From assembly GCA_946186115.1 (NCBI GenBank), contig CAMHLV010000036.1, positions 1-33,055 on the forward strand: a DNA stretch of 33,055 nt. Reading direction: 5' to 3'. A program made the translations under genes and the position numbers. Positions 13,806 through 23,679 of the stretch are shown here, one piece after another; within the stretch, counting starts at the first letter, position 1; the number at the start of each line of letters is the position of its first letter. The notes beneath the pieces were generated by a model. It was not told the origin of the DNA. It did no database searches and was given only the letters and a program-made list of their open reading frames with translations. The DNA is from an uncultured Prevotella sp. (GTDB taxonomy: Bacteria > Bacteroidota > Bacteroidia > Bacteroidales > Bacteroidaceae).

Positions 13806-16631
13806 TTACTTGGTTTCGGGCAGCATGATGATTTCTGTGTGGTTGCCGCTCTTGAGCAACTGGTTCAGGAAGTCGCGCACGCTGTCGGTGGTCAGGGCCT
13901 CTACGGTCTTCTTGTAGTCGGTGTACATGTCCAGTCCGTAGTCCTTGAAGGTAGTGATGGTGTTCACCCAGTAGCCGTTGGTCTTGGCGTCCACATCAAT
14001 CTGCTTCAGCATATACTCCTTGGCCTTGGCGAGCTGGTCGGCATCGACGGCCTTCTGCATGTTGGCAATGCCCTCGTGAATCAAGCGGACGGCAATCTCC
14101 TGCTTGTCGGGGTTCATCGGGCAGTAGGCCTGCAGCTGGACTTTGGGCTGGTGCGTGCTCAGATTAAAGCCGCCATAGGCACCACATGAGTAAGCAGCAC
14201 TCTCGTCCTCGCGGATGGTCTTCAGGTAGATCATCGAGAGAATCTGTCCCACAGCATCAATCTTGACGCTGTTCTCCAGCGTGTAAGGCATGTCGGCATA
14301 CCACATCTCGTAGGCAGTAGCCTTGGGCGAATCGGTCTTCATCTTGAAGTTGTTGACGACCTCACCCTTTGCCAGGGTCAGAATCTCATTGAAGTCCTCA
14401 GCCTTCTCCTTGGTAGCAGGCAGCGAAGCCACATACTGCTCGATGAGCGGACGAAGGGCAGCCTCGTCGAAGTTGCCGCAGAAGACGAAGGTGAACTGTC
14501 CGGCATTCTTGAAGCGGTCCTTGGCCATCTCTAAGATGCGGTCGTAGTTGATGTCCTTCAGGTCCTTGATGTCAATCTGTGCAAAGCGCGGATTGTGGGC
14601 ATAAAGCGTGGCAGCCAGTGAGTCGCTGAACACCATGTCAGGCGACAGGCTCTTGTTCTTCAGAGCCATGTCGAGCTGTGTCATCAGGTTCTGGAACTGC
14701 TTCTCGTCCTTGTTGATGGCAGTAAAGTAGAGATACTGCATCTGCATCATCGTCTCCAAGTCCTTCGGTGTAGAGTGGGCGGTGATGTACTGTCGTGTGT
14801 TGCCCATCGTAGCGTCGGCATTACACTCCTTGCCGGCCAGTGCCTTCTGCAGCTCTGTGCTGGAGAAATTGCCGATACCGCTCATGCCGATGGCCTGGTC
14901 GAAGACCTTCAGATTGGCATAGTCGGCAGCGCCAAACTTCGACTTACCACCCTTGGCGAAAGCCTGCATCTGCACCTCGTCGTCCTTGAAGTCAGTCTTC
15001 TTCAGGATGACGGTAGCACCGTTAGAGAGCTTGAGTTCCTTATAGCCGAACACCTTGTTCTCTGTCTCGCTGACAATCTTGCCTGCCTTGACGGTGGCGA
15101 CGTCAACCAGAGGCTCGTCCTTGACATTGTCAACGTATGCCTCTATCTTCTCTGCACGGGCAGCAGCCACGGCCTGGGCCATCTGCTGCTCTGTGGGATA
15201 TACCTTGCCCTCCTTCTCCTGAGCCAGAATCATCACTACGAGATTGCTGTCGGTGACGCTGATGAGCTCGGGCAGCATCTGATTGATAGCCTGAACGGGG
15301 ATGTTGGGCACTATCATCTGCATGGTCTGATACAGGTTGTCCAATGGCGGGATGGGCTCGTTGGTGAGGAAGTGGTCGCGGTAGGCATTGCCAAACTCGG
15401 CATTCTTACGCTTGTCGCGGTTGGTATAGCGCTTCTCCAGTCCGCTCAGATAGTCGGCCTGGGCACGGGCATACTCAGTGGCGGTGAATCCGAACTCACG
15501 AACGCGGCGTGCCTCGCGATAGAGAGTCTGCAGGGTCTCCAGATCCTTGCCCTCCTTGGGATAGCCGGCGAGTTCGAAGCAGTCCTTGGTCTTCGACAGC
15601 AGATACTGGCCGTCGAGTGCCGAACCCTGATAGAAGGGGCACGACTCCTCCTGTGTCATTTCCGACAGGCGCTGACCTATCATCTGAGAGATAACGCTGA
15701 TGGCATAGTCCTGGATGAGATAGCCCAGATTGGTCTTCTCCTCATCGGGGGTGGCATCGTGCTTCATCATGATAGCCACCTGGCTCACCTGCATCTCCTT
15801 GTCCTTATCGAAGACATAGATGGCTTCCTTGTTGTCGGGCACGAGCTCGCCAACAACCTTTGGAGCATTGGCGTCAACCTTGATGCCGCCGAAGAGTTCC
15901 TTCACCTTTGCCTCAATATGGTCAACGTCGATGTCGCCAACGACGATGATGGCCTGATTGTCAGGACGGTACCACTTGTGATAGTATGCACGCAGAGTCT
16001 CGGGACGGAAGCTGTCGATGACCGACATCAAGCCGATGGGCAGACGCTCGCCATACTTTGAACCGGGGTACATCTTGGGCAGAGCACGCTGGAACATGCG
16101 CATCTCAGGACCCTCGCCCAAACGCCACTCGTTGTGAACCACGTCGCGCTCCTTGTCAATCTCGGCGGGCTCGAGCAGCAGGCCGTTCGACCAGTCTTTC
16201 AGAATGAGCAGACAGGAGTCGATGGCTGTTGCACGCTTGGTGGGCACGTCGCAGACGCGATATACCGTCTGGTCGATGCTGGTATAGGCATTGAGGTCGC
16301 TACCGAACTCTACGCCCAGCGAGCGGCAGAATTCAATAAGGCCGTTGCCCTTGAAATGCTCAGAGCCGTTGAAGGCCATGTGCTCAAGGAAGTGTGCCAG
16401 TCCGCGCTGGGAGTCATCCTCCTGGATAGAGCCCACGCGCTGAGCAATGTAGAAGTTTGCCACATGCTCGGGGTATTCGTTGTGACGGATATAGTAGGTC
16501 AATCCGTTGTCCAGTTTGCCGATACGTACTGCGGGGTCAACTGGGATTGGCGGCATCTGCATCTCCTGAGCCACCATGCTTGCCGTGCCACAGAAGAACA
16601 GGACGGCAACAAAAAGTTTTCTAAAATTCAT
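13806..16631 (-). CDS. M16 family zinc metallopeptidase (secreted or periplasmic)
   Basis: The 941-aa product starting at ATG 16631 begins with a signal peptide (MNFRKLFVAVLFFCGTASMVAQ). The frame is open 22 codons further upstream, but these are not signal-like and precede the natural export signal. The M16 zinc motif HFLEH is at residues 80-84 and the distal zinc ligand Glu is at 161 (EIDKERDVVHNEW), the expected 76-residue spacing. The protein then continues through two predicted M16 halves, so it is a full-length double-domain pitrilysin/insulinase-like protease of about the usual 930 residues. It lies 93 nt behind the Oar-like receptor gene, suggesting co-transcription and a role in cleaving peptides in the periplasm. 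Confidence 0.93.
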   Translation of the reverse strand: MNFRKLFVAVLFFCGTASMVAQEMQMPPIPVDPAVRIGKLDNGLTYYIRHNEYPEHVANFYIAQRVGSIQEDDSQRGLAHFLEHMAFNGSEHFKGNGLIEFCRSLGVEFGSDLNAYTSIDQTVYRVCDVPTKRATAIDSCLLILKDWSNGLLLEPAEIDKERDVVHNEWRLGEGPEMRMFQRALPKMYPGSKYGERLPIGLMSVIDSFRPETLRAYYHKWYRPDNQAIIVVGDIDVDHIEAKVKELFGGIKVDANAPKVVGELVPDNKEAIYVFDKDKEMQVSQVAIMMKHDATPDEEKTNLGYLIQDYAISVISQMIGQRLSEMTQEESCPFYQGSALDGQYLLSKTKDCFELAGYPKEGKDLETLQTLYREARRVREFGFTATEYARAQADYLSGLEKRYTNRDKRKNAEFGNAYRDHFLTNEPIPPLDNLYQTMQMIVPNIPVQAINQMLPELISVTDSNLVVMILAQEKEGKVYPTEQQMAQAVAAARAEKIEAYVDNVKDEPLVDVATVKAGKIVSETENKVFGYKELKLSNGATVILKKTDFKDDEVQMQAFAKGGKSKFGAADYANLKVFDQAIGMSGIGNFSSTELQKALAGKECNADATMGNTRQYITAHSTPKDLETMMQMQYLYFTAINKDEKQFQNLMTQLDMALKNKSLSPDMVFSDSLAATLYAHNPRFAQIDIKDLKDINYDRILEMAKDRFKNAGQFTFVFCGNFDEAALRPLIEQYVASLPATKEKAEDFNEILTLAKGEVVNNFKMKTDSPKATAYEMWYADMPYTLENSVKIDAVGQILSMIYLKTIREDESAAYSCGAYGGFNLSTHQPKVQLQAYCPMNPDKQEIAVRLIHEGIANMQKAVDADQLAKAKEYMLKQIDVDAKTNGYWVNTITTFKDYGLDMYTDYKKTVEALTTDSVRDFLNQLLKSGNHTEIIMLPETK

Positions 16632-16671
16632 ATGTTTATGATAATTAATTATGATTGGTTTCTTTCGGCAG

Positions 16672-16701
16672 TAAGGTGGCACCCCATGAAGCGCCACCTT
16701 A
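16672..16701. other. Hairpin between receptor and protease genes
   Basis: TAAGGTGGC (16672-16680) pairs perfectly with GCCACCTTA (16693-16701) over a 12-nt loop. There is no T-run on the minus strand, so it is probably a read-through or mRNA-stabilising hairpin that could lower expression of the protease relative to the receptor. Confidence 0.5.
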
Positions 16702-16724
16702 TTATATATACGCGCGCGAGGCTG

Positions 16725-19700
16725 TTAGTTGAAGAAATACTTCACGCCAACCTGCATGCGCCAGCACTGTCCGTTAGAGTTGCTGAACTCATAGGTGCTT
16801 GCGCCCTGAGGCACATTGCACTTGAATACAGGCACACCGTCCTTGATTTCCTTGACGCTAAGAATCTTACCGCTGTTGCAAGAATTGACAGTCATCACCT
16901 TCTCCACACCGAACTTAGAGTTGAAGAGGTTGCCGATGTTCTGGATATCGAGCGACAGCTGGAGCTTATGCTGGGTGCTGCCCACCTTCAGGTCGAAGTC
17001 GTGAGCCCAGCGGAAGTCAATCTTATGAACCCAAGGTCCGTGAGCGCTGAAAGCCTCGGCATACTCGCCCTTGTGGTTCTTCAGATAGTCGTCCTGCTCG
17101 ACGAAGTCCCAGAAGGCAATGCGGTCGTCGTCGCTGGCAAACTTGATTTCGCTGTCGTCACGAGGGATATACATCAGGTCGTAACCCACATTGTCGCCAT
17201 TGATATCGGAACCATAGTAGAAGCTGTAGCCGCCCGAACGGTAGCCCTCGTAGAATACCGAGAAGTGCTCCTTGCCATATTTATAGCTGGCATTGGCCAC
17301 GAAGCGGTCGGGGATTACGGTGCTTACAGTCTGTACTGACGGGAAGTTAGGACCATTGATGGTATAGAGGCTGGTCCATGCCGACGAGGCGTTAGAGCCT
17401 GGCATGCCGCTCACTCGCTTGTTGACTGTGTGGGTGTAGGCTGCCATCAGTCGCAGATTCTTGACGGGCTCGGCATTCACCGTGATATTGGCAGTCCATC
17501 CGTAGCCACGGCTGGTATTTGTCAGCACTGCTGCCATGCCGGTAAACTGCTTGGTAGTGCCGTCGGCAGTGGTATAGGTGGGGTTGTACTTGTAGTCGGA
17601 GGGATAGACGTAGCGGTTGTCGGCTCCCGACAGGCGCTGCCAACTCTCGTCGATAGGCTTGATATTATAGTTGTCAAGCATGATATCGTTGATTCTCTTT
17701 GAGTATGTAAACTCACCCGTTACGGTCAGCGGGAAGCTAACGGGAACCTGATAGTCGATGGCGATGCTCGACTTCCAGTCCTGTGGCATCTTGAACTTGT
17801 TGTCAACGCCGGCGAAGTCGCCAGATACCACGCCGTCTTCAGATGTGAAGTTGACGGGACCACCCAGCAGCTCGCGAATCTTATCGACATCGGTCACCAG
17901 ACCACCGGCAAAGTTTGCCAGACGCGGGTCAACAGTATTCACCACGCCGTTCTTATATGTGGTGGTGGCGGTAATCAGGTTCTGAATCATACCAGAGTTC
18001 TGCGGCATATTGGTGAAGAACACCAAGGGGATACGTCCTGCAAAGAAGCCGGAACCTCCACGAACCTTCAGAGACTTGTCGCCGAATACATCCCAAGAGA
18101 ATCCGATACGCGGCGAAATCTGGATATTGTTCTTAGGCCATGCGCCTGTGTCGACATGGCGTCCGCCAAAGTCGAGGCCATAGATGGCGTTGTTACGCAT
18201 GATGTCAGAATTGTCGAACACCAGGTCGTCGAAGCGGATACCAGCCTGCACCTTGAGGTTGTTCAGCACATCCCACTCGTCTTGCAGGTAGAGTCCCAGC
18301 TGGTTGAATGTGATGCTTGAACCGGGATTGGTGTTGCCATTGTATCCATACTGCAGTGCTACCGACTCGGGAGCTGCTCCACTGAGGAAGTCGTCGAGTG
18401 TGCGATAGCGGTAGTAACCCGTGCCGCCGCGCTGATAGTTGTTGAGTGCCAGTTGGTGCTCAAAGCTGATACCTGCCATCAGCTTGTGTGCTCCGGCATG
18501 GTATGTCACGTTGTCGGTGACGGTAGTAACCTTGTTCTGCACCTTATTATTATATGTGAACAGCTCATAGCCGAACGACATATAGGGCTCCAGCGTCTGG
18601 GTCTTCGTCTGTGCATCGTAGTCGTACATGATATCTACGAAGGGGAAGAGAGAAGAGTCGGAGCCTCTCACATCCTGAATATCAGAATATGTGAAGAGGA
18701 ACTGGTTGGACAGCTTATCGCTGAAGCGGCTGTTAAGGTCGGCCGATACAGTGGTAATCTTGTTATCCATCGAATAGAGTGAGTTGGAGAATGCCATCGA
18801 CTGCTCGCCCATACGGTAGGTACCGTTGAGACGGTAGCCTACGTCGGCCGACGAGCCGTTAGGATTGTTCCACGTCTTATTGATGGTATGATTGAATCTT
18901 ACTGCCAGACGATGGTTGCGGGCAATATTCCAGTCGATACGTGCCAGGAACTTGTTGTTGGTGATATCGGCAGGGAAGTCGGTGTAAGAACCCGGATCGT
19001 AGTTGTAGTTCTTCAGCAGGAACTGGCGTGTGCGCTCCAGGTCGGAGAGCTTGGTGCGCGAGATGTACTGCTGGCGGTCGCCTACGCCGTCTTCAGAACC
19101 GCGCCAGCGGTTGACCGTCGTAGGTTTCTTCGAACCTTCATAGTTGACGAAGAAGAAGAGCTTGTCCTTCAGGATTGGTCCGCCCAGCGTGAAGCCGTAA
19201 GTTGTCAGGCGGTCCTGCTCGCGGGCAGCCAGCTCCTTGTTGTCGATACGGTTGCCTCGCATGTTCTCATTATTGTAGTACATGTATGCCGTACCCCTGA
19301 AGGTATTGGTACCCGACTTTGTGACGGCATTGATGCCACCACCGATGAAGTTGCTCTGACGCACGTCGTAGGGAGCCACAACCATCTGCACCTCGTCGAG
19401 GGCCTCCATAGAGATTGGAGTACCGCCACCGGGCAGGTTGGACGACAGTCCGAAGTTGTTGTTCATGTTGGCACCATCGAGGGTGAAGTTGGTGCTACGG
19501 CCGTCGCCTCCAGAGAATCCCATGCCGTTGGCATAGGGCGAGAGGCGTGCAATATCGGTGATTGAGCGGTTGATGGTAGGCAGCTCACGGATTGTGGCAT
19601 TGTTGACATTGGTGCTGGCACCGGTCTTCTCTGCCGTAAACTTCGAAGCCTTTCCGCTGACTACGACCTCGGTGAGTTCATTGCTGTTCTCCGACAGCCA

Positions 19701-20018
19701 CACCTGCAGGTTGTAGGTTTCACCAAGGTCAAGGTAAATCTCCTTGAATGTCTTGGTCTCATAGCCGATATAGCTGACTGTCACGGTGTACGGTCCGCCG
19801 TTACGCATACCCTGGATGCTGAAGCGTCCGTCGATGTTGGTAACGGTAGCATACTTCATTCCAGACTGGTCGTGAACCACCTGTACAGAGGCACCGATAA
19901 CCTCTTCCTTGGTGTCTTGCATGATAACCTTTCCGCTCAGTGCCGAGGTGGTAATCTGAGCCATCATGGTTGACACGAGTGCCAACATCATGGCCATTAA
20001 AGTCAATAGTCTTTTCAT
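16725..20018 (-). CDS. Oar-like TonB-dependent outer-membrane receptor
   Basis: This 1097-residue protein starts with a signal peptide (MKRLLTLMAMMLALVSTMMA). A carboxypeptidase-regulatory-like domain follows (residues about 25-110: ALSGKVIMQDTKEEVIGASV, DGRFSIQGM, VSYIGYETK), then the plug (LPTINRSITDIARLSPYANG, NFTLDGANMNNNFG), then a long beta-barrel ending in an aromatic residue pattern (WRMQVGVKYFFN). These receptors import or bind large substrates across the outer membrane using TonB energy. Members with this regulatory domain and a long barrel are called Oar-like. No SusD partner is adjacent. An M16 protease gene follows, which points to peptide or protein substrates. A -7 box lies 30 nt upstream. 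Confidence 0.95.
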   Translation of the reverse strand: MKRLLTLMAMMLALVSTMMAQITTSALSGKVIMQDTKEEVIGASVQVVHDQSGMKYATVTNIDGRFSIQGMRNGGPYTVTVSYIGYETKTFKEIYLDLGETYNLQVWLSENSNELTEVVVSGKASKFTAEKTGASTNVNNATIRELPTINRSITDIARLSPYANGMGFSGGDGRSTNFTLDGANMNNNFGLSSNLPGGGTPISMEALDEVQMVVAPYDVRQSNFIGGGINAVTKSGTNTFRGTAYMYYNNENMRGNRIDNKELAAREQDRLTTYGFTLGGPILKDKLFFFVNYEGSKKPTTVNRWRGSEDGVGDRQQYISRTKLSDLERTRQFLLKNYNYDPGSYTDFPADITNNKFLARIDWNIARNHRLAVRFNHTINKTWNNPNGSSADVGYRLNGTYRMGEQSMAFSNSLYSMDNKITTVSADLNSRFSDKLSNQFLFTYSDIQDVRGSDSSLFPFVDIMYDYDAQTKTQTLEPYMSFGYELFTYNNKVQNKVTTVTDNVTYHAGAHKLMAGISFEHQLALNNYQRGGTGYYRYRTLDDFLSGAAPESVALQYGYNGNTNPGSSITFNQLGLYLQDEWDVLNNLKVQAGIRFDDLVFDNSDIMRNNAIYGLDFGGRHVDTGAWPKNNIQISPRIGFSWDVFGDKSLKVRGGSGFFAGRIPLVFFTNMPQNSGMIQNLITATTTYKNGVVNTVDPRLANFAGGLVTDVDKIRELLGGPVNFTSEDGVVSGDFAGVDNKFKMPQDWKSSIAIDYQVPVSFPLTVTGEFTYSKRINDIMLDNYNIKPIDESWQRLSGADNRYVYPSDYKYNPTYTTADGTTKQFTGMAAVLTNTSRGYGWTANITVNAEPVKNLRLMAAYTHTVNKRVSGMPGSNASSAWTSLYTINGPNFPSVQTVSTVIPDRFVANASYKYGKEHFSVFYEGYRSGGYSFYYGSDINGDNVGYDLMYIPRDDSEIKFASDDDRIAFWDFVEQDDYLKNHKGEYAEAFSAHGPWVHKIDFRWAHDFDLKVGSTQHKLQLSLDIQNIGNLFNSKFGVEKVMTVNSCNSGKILSVKEIKDGVPVFKCNVPQGASTYEFSNSNGQCWRMQVGVKYFFN

Positions 20019-20047
20019 AACTTACAATAATAGTTAGTTTCTGACTG

Positions 20048-20055
20048 CAAATATA
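20048..20055 (-). promoter_or_regulatory. -7 promoter box for the receptor-protease operon
   Basis: TATATTTG on the minus strand matches TAnnTTTG, 30 nt before the receptor ATG. The -33 element is weak. It supports the receptor being transcribed separately from the Na/Pi cotransporter gene upstream. Confidence 0.55.
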
Positions 20056-20114
20056 CTTATTTTTTTTGAAACGAAGATTAATATTATGCAAAAAGTATGC
20101 TGATTGTATAACTT

Positions 20115-21851
20115 TTACCTAATTCCCATGCGAGCCTCAACAACATTGACAACATAGTCGGCCAACTTCTCGCACTCGTTGATGAGGTCCATATAGATAG
20201 TACCCACGGCATACGTATACTCGTGGTTGTTGACGTCGGTGATGTTCTGCGACTTCAGCTGGTTGCGGTAGTTGTTGATTTCGTTCTCGATGTTGAACGA
20301 GCGGTTGACGTCGAACGAGTCCTTGCGACCTGTCATCAGGCGATTCATCTGCGTCAGCGACTGGTCGGTCAGCTCCATCATCTGGTGCAAGTGGTCGTAC
20401 TGCTTGTCGATGAAGTGGTCCTCCTTGCCGTTATACTTGCGCGAGATGGTACGCGCCATGTTAAAGCAGGCATCGCCAATCGACTCCAGTTCCGAAATCT
20501 CACGCAGCATGGCGCGTATCTTAGCCTTGGTGTCGTCCGACAGGTGGGCATCGCTGACGCTGTCCAGATACTTGGCAATCTCCAGTTCCATGTTGTCGCT
20601 GATACCTTCATACTTCTCGATGCGGGTATAGAGCTTGTTGAAGTCGCCAGCCTGCGAGTCCTTCTTGCTGGTCTTGCTGGCCGAGAGGGTGAGCAGCTCG
20701 CGCACCATGCCGAACATACGCTGCATACGCTCGGAGAACGACTGTATCTCCTTCTGCGCCTCCAGCACCGAGAGCTCGGGAGTCTTCATGAAGCCAGCAG
20801 TGATGAAGTGCAGGCGGAAGTCCTCTTCTTCGTCCACCTTCTTGGGCTTGATGACCCAGCAGACGAAGCGCTCTATCTGCGGAATGAACCAGATGAGGAT
20901 GAGGGTGTTGGCAACGTTGAAACTGGTGTGGAAGGCTGCCAGCACGAAACTCAGCTTGGCCGAATTGGCCAGGAAGGCTGCTGTACTGACGCTGTCCTTG
21001 CTCATCGTCACGTCGTAGCCTACCCATCCGCACACCATGTCGATGAAGGGACGGAAGACAAAGAGAATCCAGATAACGCCGAACACGTTGAAGAACATGT
21101 GGGCCAGGGCTGCCCTGCGAGCCTGGGTATTGGCCGACATGGCTGCCAGGTTTGAAGTCACCGTGGTACCAATATTCTCACCCATCACCAGCGCAATACC
21201 CTGATAGATGGGCAGTGCTCCGCTGGAACACAGTATCATCGTGATAGCCATGACGGCTGCCGACGACTGCACGCAGAATGTCAGCACACCGCCCAGCAGC
21301 AGGAAGATAATGGTGGTGAGGAACGAATTGGGATCAAACGACGAGAAGAAGTCGAGCACGGCCTGATTCTGCCCCAGATTCATGTTCTGGCCGGTGACGC
21401 GCAGCGTGGCCAGGGCGAAGATGAGGAAGGCCAGACCGAAGAGGAAGTCACCGATGTAGCGGTACTTCTTCTGATAAATCAGAATAATGCCTACGAAGAA
21501 GGCGGGATATGCCAGATTGCTGATGTCGAACGACATACCAGCCGACATAATCCATGCCGTAAGCGTTGTTCCGATGTTGGCACCCATGATGACCGAGATT
21601 GCCTGTGCCAGAGTCAGAAGACCGGCATTGACAAAAGAGACGGTCATCACCGTCGTAGCCGTAGAGGATTGTACCGAAGCCGTCACCAGCGTACCTGTCA
21701 GCATGCCAGTAAAGCGATTGGTAGTCATGGCTCCCAAGACGTGTCGCAACTGCGGACCCGCCATCTTCTGTAGTGCCTCACTCATGGTCTTCATACCGAA
21801 CATCAGGAGCGCAAGCGAACCCAGAAGCGTAAAAATAACCCAAATCGACAT
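20115..21851 (-). CDS. Na/Pi cotransporter family protein with C-terminal PhoU-like domain
   Basis: This 578-aa membrane protein has two inverted Na/Pi repeats, each with the QSS signature: SVQSSTATTVMTVSF in the first and CVQSSAAVMAITMIL in the second. Each is followed by a MGANIGTT or MGENIGTT loop. About eight to ten hydrophobic helices span residues 1-340. Residues about 360-578 are a cytoplasmic helical domain with PhoU-like heptads (RMQRMFGMVRELLTL, EISELESIGDACFNMART, ECEKLADYVVNV). It imports phosphate with sodium or exports it; the PhoU part may regulate. No phosphate regulon genes flank it. The gene is divergent from the nucleoside kinase, with 73 bp between the two starts. Confidence 0.93.
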   Translation of the reverse strand: MSIWVIFTLLGSLALLMFGMKTMSEALQKMAGPQLRHVLGAMTTNRFTGMLTGTLVTASVQSSTATTVMTVSFVNAGLLTLAQAISVIMGANIGTTLTAWIMSAGMSFDISNLAYPAFFVGIILIYQKKYRYIGDFLFGLAFLIFALATLRVTGQNMNLGQNQAVLDFFSSFDPNSFLTTIIFLLLGGVLTFCVQSSAAVMAITMILCSSGALPIYQGIALVMGENIGTTVTSNLAAMSANTQARRAALAHMFFNVFGVIWILFVFRPFIDMVCGWVGYDVTMSKDSVSTAAFLANSAKLSFVLAAFHTSFNVANTLILIWFIPQIERFVCWVIKPKKVDEEEDFRLHFITAGFMKTPELSVLEAQKEIQSFSERMQRMFGMVRELLTLSASKTSKKDSQAGDFNKLYTRIEKYEGISDNMELEIAKYLDSVSDAHLSDDTKAKIRAMLREISELESIGDACFNMARTISRKYNGKEDHFIDKQYDHLHQMMELTDQSLTQMNRLMTGRKDSFDVNRSFNIENEINNYRNQLKSQNITDVNNHEYTYAVGTIYMDLINECEKLADYVVNVVEARMGIR

Positions 21852-21892
21852 AAAATTTCAATTATCAATTATAAAATATCATTTTTATTTCG

Positions 21893-21900
21893 TACCTTTG
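21893..21900 (+). promoter_or_regulatory. -7 promoter box for the nucleoside kinase gene
   Basis: TACCTTTG matches TAnnTTTG 25 nt before the ATG at 21925. The -33 position is A/T-rich without a clear TTTG. No matching box on the minus strand was found for the divergent cotransporter gene. Confidence 0.5.
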
Positions 21901-21924
21901 CCGGACACCAAAAACAATAAGTCT

Positions 21925-23586
21925 ATGGAACAGCAAATCAGAATCCGTTGCAAAAATAATAAAAAAACTCTAAATATCAGCATCGGAAGCACACTTTCTG
22001 AAATTTTTTCTGCCTCTGGACTCCAAATGGAGTTCGGACCTATCAGCGCGCGCGTTAATAATAAGGTAGAAGGAATGCACTTCAGGGTATATAAACCCAA
22101 GGATGTGGAATTCCTCGACATGCACGACCCATCGGCACTGCGTGCCTACACCCGCACGCTGTTCTTCGTGCTCAACAAGGCGGCTCACGACCTATGGCCC
22201 GACTGCACGGTGGTAATCGACATCCCCGTATCCAACGGATACTACGTGGATCTGAGACTCGACCGCCCGGTAACTCCCGACGACATTCACGAACTGCGAC
22301 ACCGCATGAACCAGATTATCGAGGCTGCAATTCCCATACACCGCCACGAGACAACCACCGAAGAAGCCATACGCATGTTCAACGAGACCCGCTCGTTCTC
22401 GAAAGTCAAGCTGCTGCAAGGCACGGGCTCTCTCTACACCACATACTACGACATCGACGGATACCTGGACTACTACTACGGCTCGCTGCTCACCAACACC
22501 TCGCAAATCTACCTCTTCGGACTGGAGCCTTACTACGACGGCATCCTGCTGCGCATACCCACCAGCAGCGACCCCTCGCGACTCGGAGAATTCATCCGCC
22601 AGGAGAAGATGTTTGAGATCTTCAAGGAGCACCACCGCTGGCAGAACATCCTCCGCATGCGCACCGTGGGCGACCTGAACGAAGCTATACAGCGCGGCGA
22701 GGCCAACAAGCTCATCCAGCTCAGCGAGGCGCTGCAGGAGAAGAAGATAGCACGCATAGCCGACGAGATAACCAACCGCCACGGCGTGAAGATGGTGCTG
22801 ATAGCAGGACCGTCGAGCAGCGGAAAGACCACTACCTGCAAGCGACTGTCGGTACAGCTGGCCATCAACGGCCTCACACCCATCGGCATCTCTCTCGACG
22901 ACTACTTCCTAAACCGCGAGGATACGCCACGCGACGAGAACGGCGACTTCGACTTCGAAAACCTGCATGCTCTCAACATCCCTCTGCTCAACGAACAGAT
23001 GAACGCCCTGTTCCGAGGCGAAGAGGTGGAACTGCCACGATACAACTTCCAGAAAGGTGCCAGCGAGAAGAGCGGGCGCAAGCTGCAACTGAAGGGTCAT
23101 GAGGTGCTGGTGGTGGAAGGTATTCACGCACTCAACCCCGAACTGACGGCACAGATTCCCGAAGAGCAGATTTTCCGCGTATATGCCTCGGCATTAACTA
23201 CCATACTGCTCGACAACCACAACTACATCCCCACTACCGACAACCGACTGCTCCGACGCATCATACGCGACAATAAATACCGCGGAGTGACGGCTCAAGA
23301 GACTATCCGCCGGTGGCCCAGCGTGCGCAAAGGCGAAAACCGCTGGATATTCCCTTATCAGGAGAATGCCGACGCCATGTTCAATTCGGCCATGCTCTTC
23401 GAACTGGCTGCCATCAAGCAACAGGCTGATCCGCTGCTGGAACAGGTGCCCGAAAACTGTGTGGAATATGCCGAGGCTTACAGGCTGCGCAAATTCCTGC
23501 GATACATAAAACCCATTCCCGAAGACCAGATACCACCCACATCACTGCTCCGCGAATTCCTCGGCGGTAGTTCGTTTGAATACTAA
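21925..23586 (+). CDS. TGS-domain uridine kinase-like nucleoside kinase
   Basis: This 553-residue protein starts at ATG 21925, just after the promoter. The frame is open far upstream (to 21487) but only as the antisense of the cotransporter gene. Residues about 1-70 look like a TGS domain and 80-200 like the threonyl-tRNA-synthetase second-domain fold (RTLFFVLNKAAHDLWP and HRHETTTEEAIRMF). The kinase part begins near 285 with the P-loop GPSSSGKT (295-302), then SLDDYFLNRED and VVEGIHALNPEL. This fusion is widespread in Bacteroidetes and Firmicutes; the C-terminal half is homologous to uridine kinase and phosphoribulokinase, and the physiological nucleoside is uncertain. It ends at a strong terminator that overlaps the argR promoter. 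Confidence 0.9.
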   Translation: MEQQIRIRCKNNKKTLNISIGSTLSEIFSASGLQMEFGPISARVNNKVEGMHFRVYKPKDVEFLDMHDPSALRAYTRTLFFVLNKAAHDLWPDCTVVIDIPVSNGYYVDLRLDRPVTPDDIHELRHRMNQIIEAAIPIHRHETTTEEAIRMFNETRSFSKVKLLQGTGSLYTTYYDIDGYLDYYYGSLLTNTSQIYLFGLEPYYDGILLRIPTSSDPSRLGEFIRQEKMFEIFKEHHRWQNILRMRTVGDLNEAIQRGEANKLIQLSEALQEKKIARIADEITNRHGVKMVLIAGPSSSGKTTTCKRLSVQLAINGLTPIGISLDDYFLNREDTPRDENGDFDFENLHALNIPLLNEQMNALFRGEEVELPRYNFQKGASEKSGRKLQLKGHEVLVVEGIHALNPELTAQIPEEQIFRVYASALTTILLDNHNYIPTTDNRLLRRIIRDNKYRGVTAQETIRRWPSVRKGENRWIFPYQENADAMFNSAMLFELAAIKQQADPLLEQVPENCVEYAEAYRLRKFLRYIKPIPEDQIPPTSLLREFLGGSSFEY

Positions 23587-23603
23587 AATATTAAATTAAT
23601 GCA

Positions 23604-23641
23604 AAAAAGACGCATATTTGTTTGGAGATATGCGTCTTTTT
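23604..23641 (+). terminator. Rho-independent terminator after the nucleoside kinase gene
   Basis: The 14-bp arms 23604-23617 (AAAAAGACGCATAT) and 23628-23641 are fully complementary over a 10-nt loop and end in a T5 run. Confidence 0.9.
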
Positions 23642-23652
23642 GTATAATTTTG
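23621..23652 (+). promoter_or_regulatory. argR operon promoter embedded in the preceding terminator
   Basis: A TTTG (23621-23624) lies in the loop of the terminator hairpin and a -7 box TAATTTTG (23645-23652) follows after 20 bp. Transcription would start about 20 nt before the argR ATG at 23680. Promoter and terminator share the same 40 bp. Confidence 0.6.
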
Positions 23653-23679
23653 CAGCCAGTTTGAATAAATATACTAGCA

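Noticed and set aside
14775..16061. A 428-codon open frame antisense to the M16 protease gene, and similar long antisense frames at 4121-4933, 5794-6705, 16134-17339, 20223-21155 and 25015-26214
   Set aside because: They are mirror frames of well-recognised genes with G/C-rich third positions; their translations show no domain and have biased composition.
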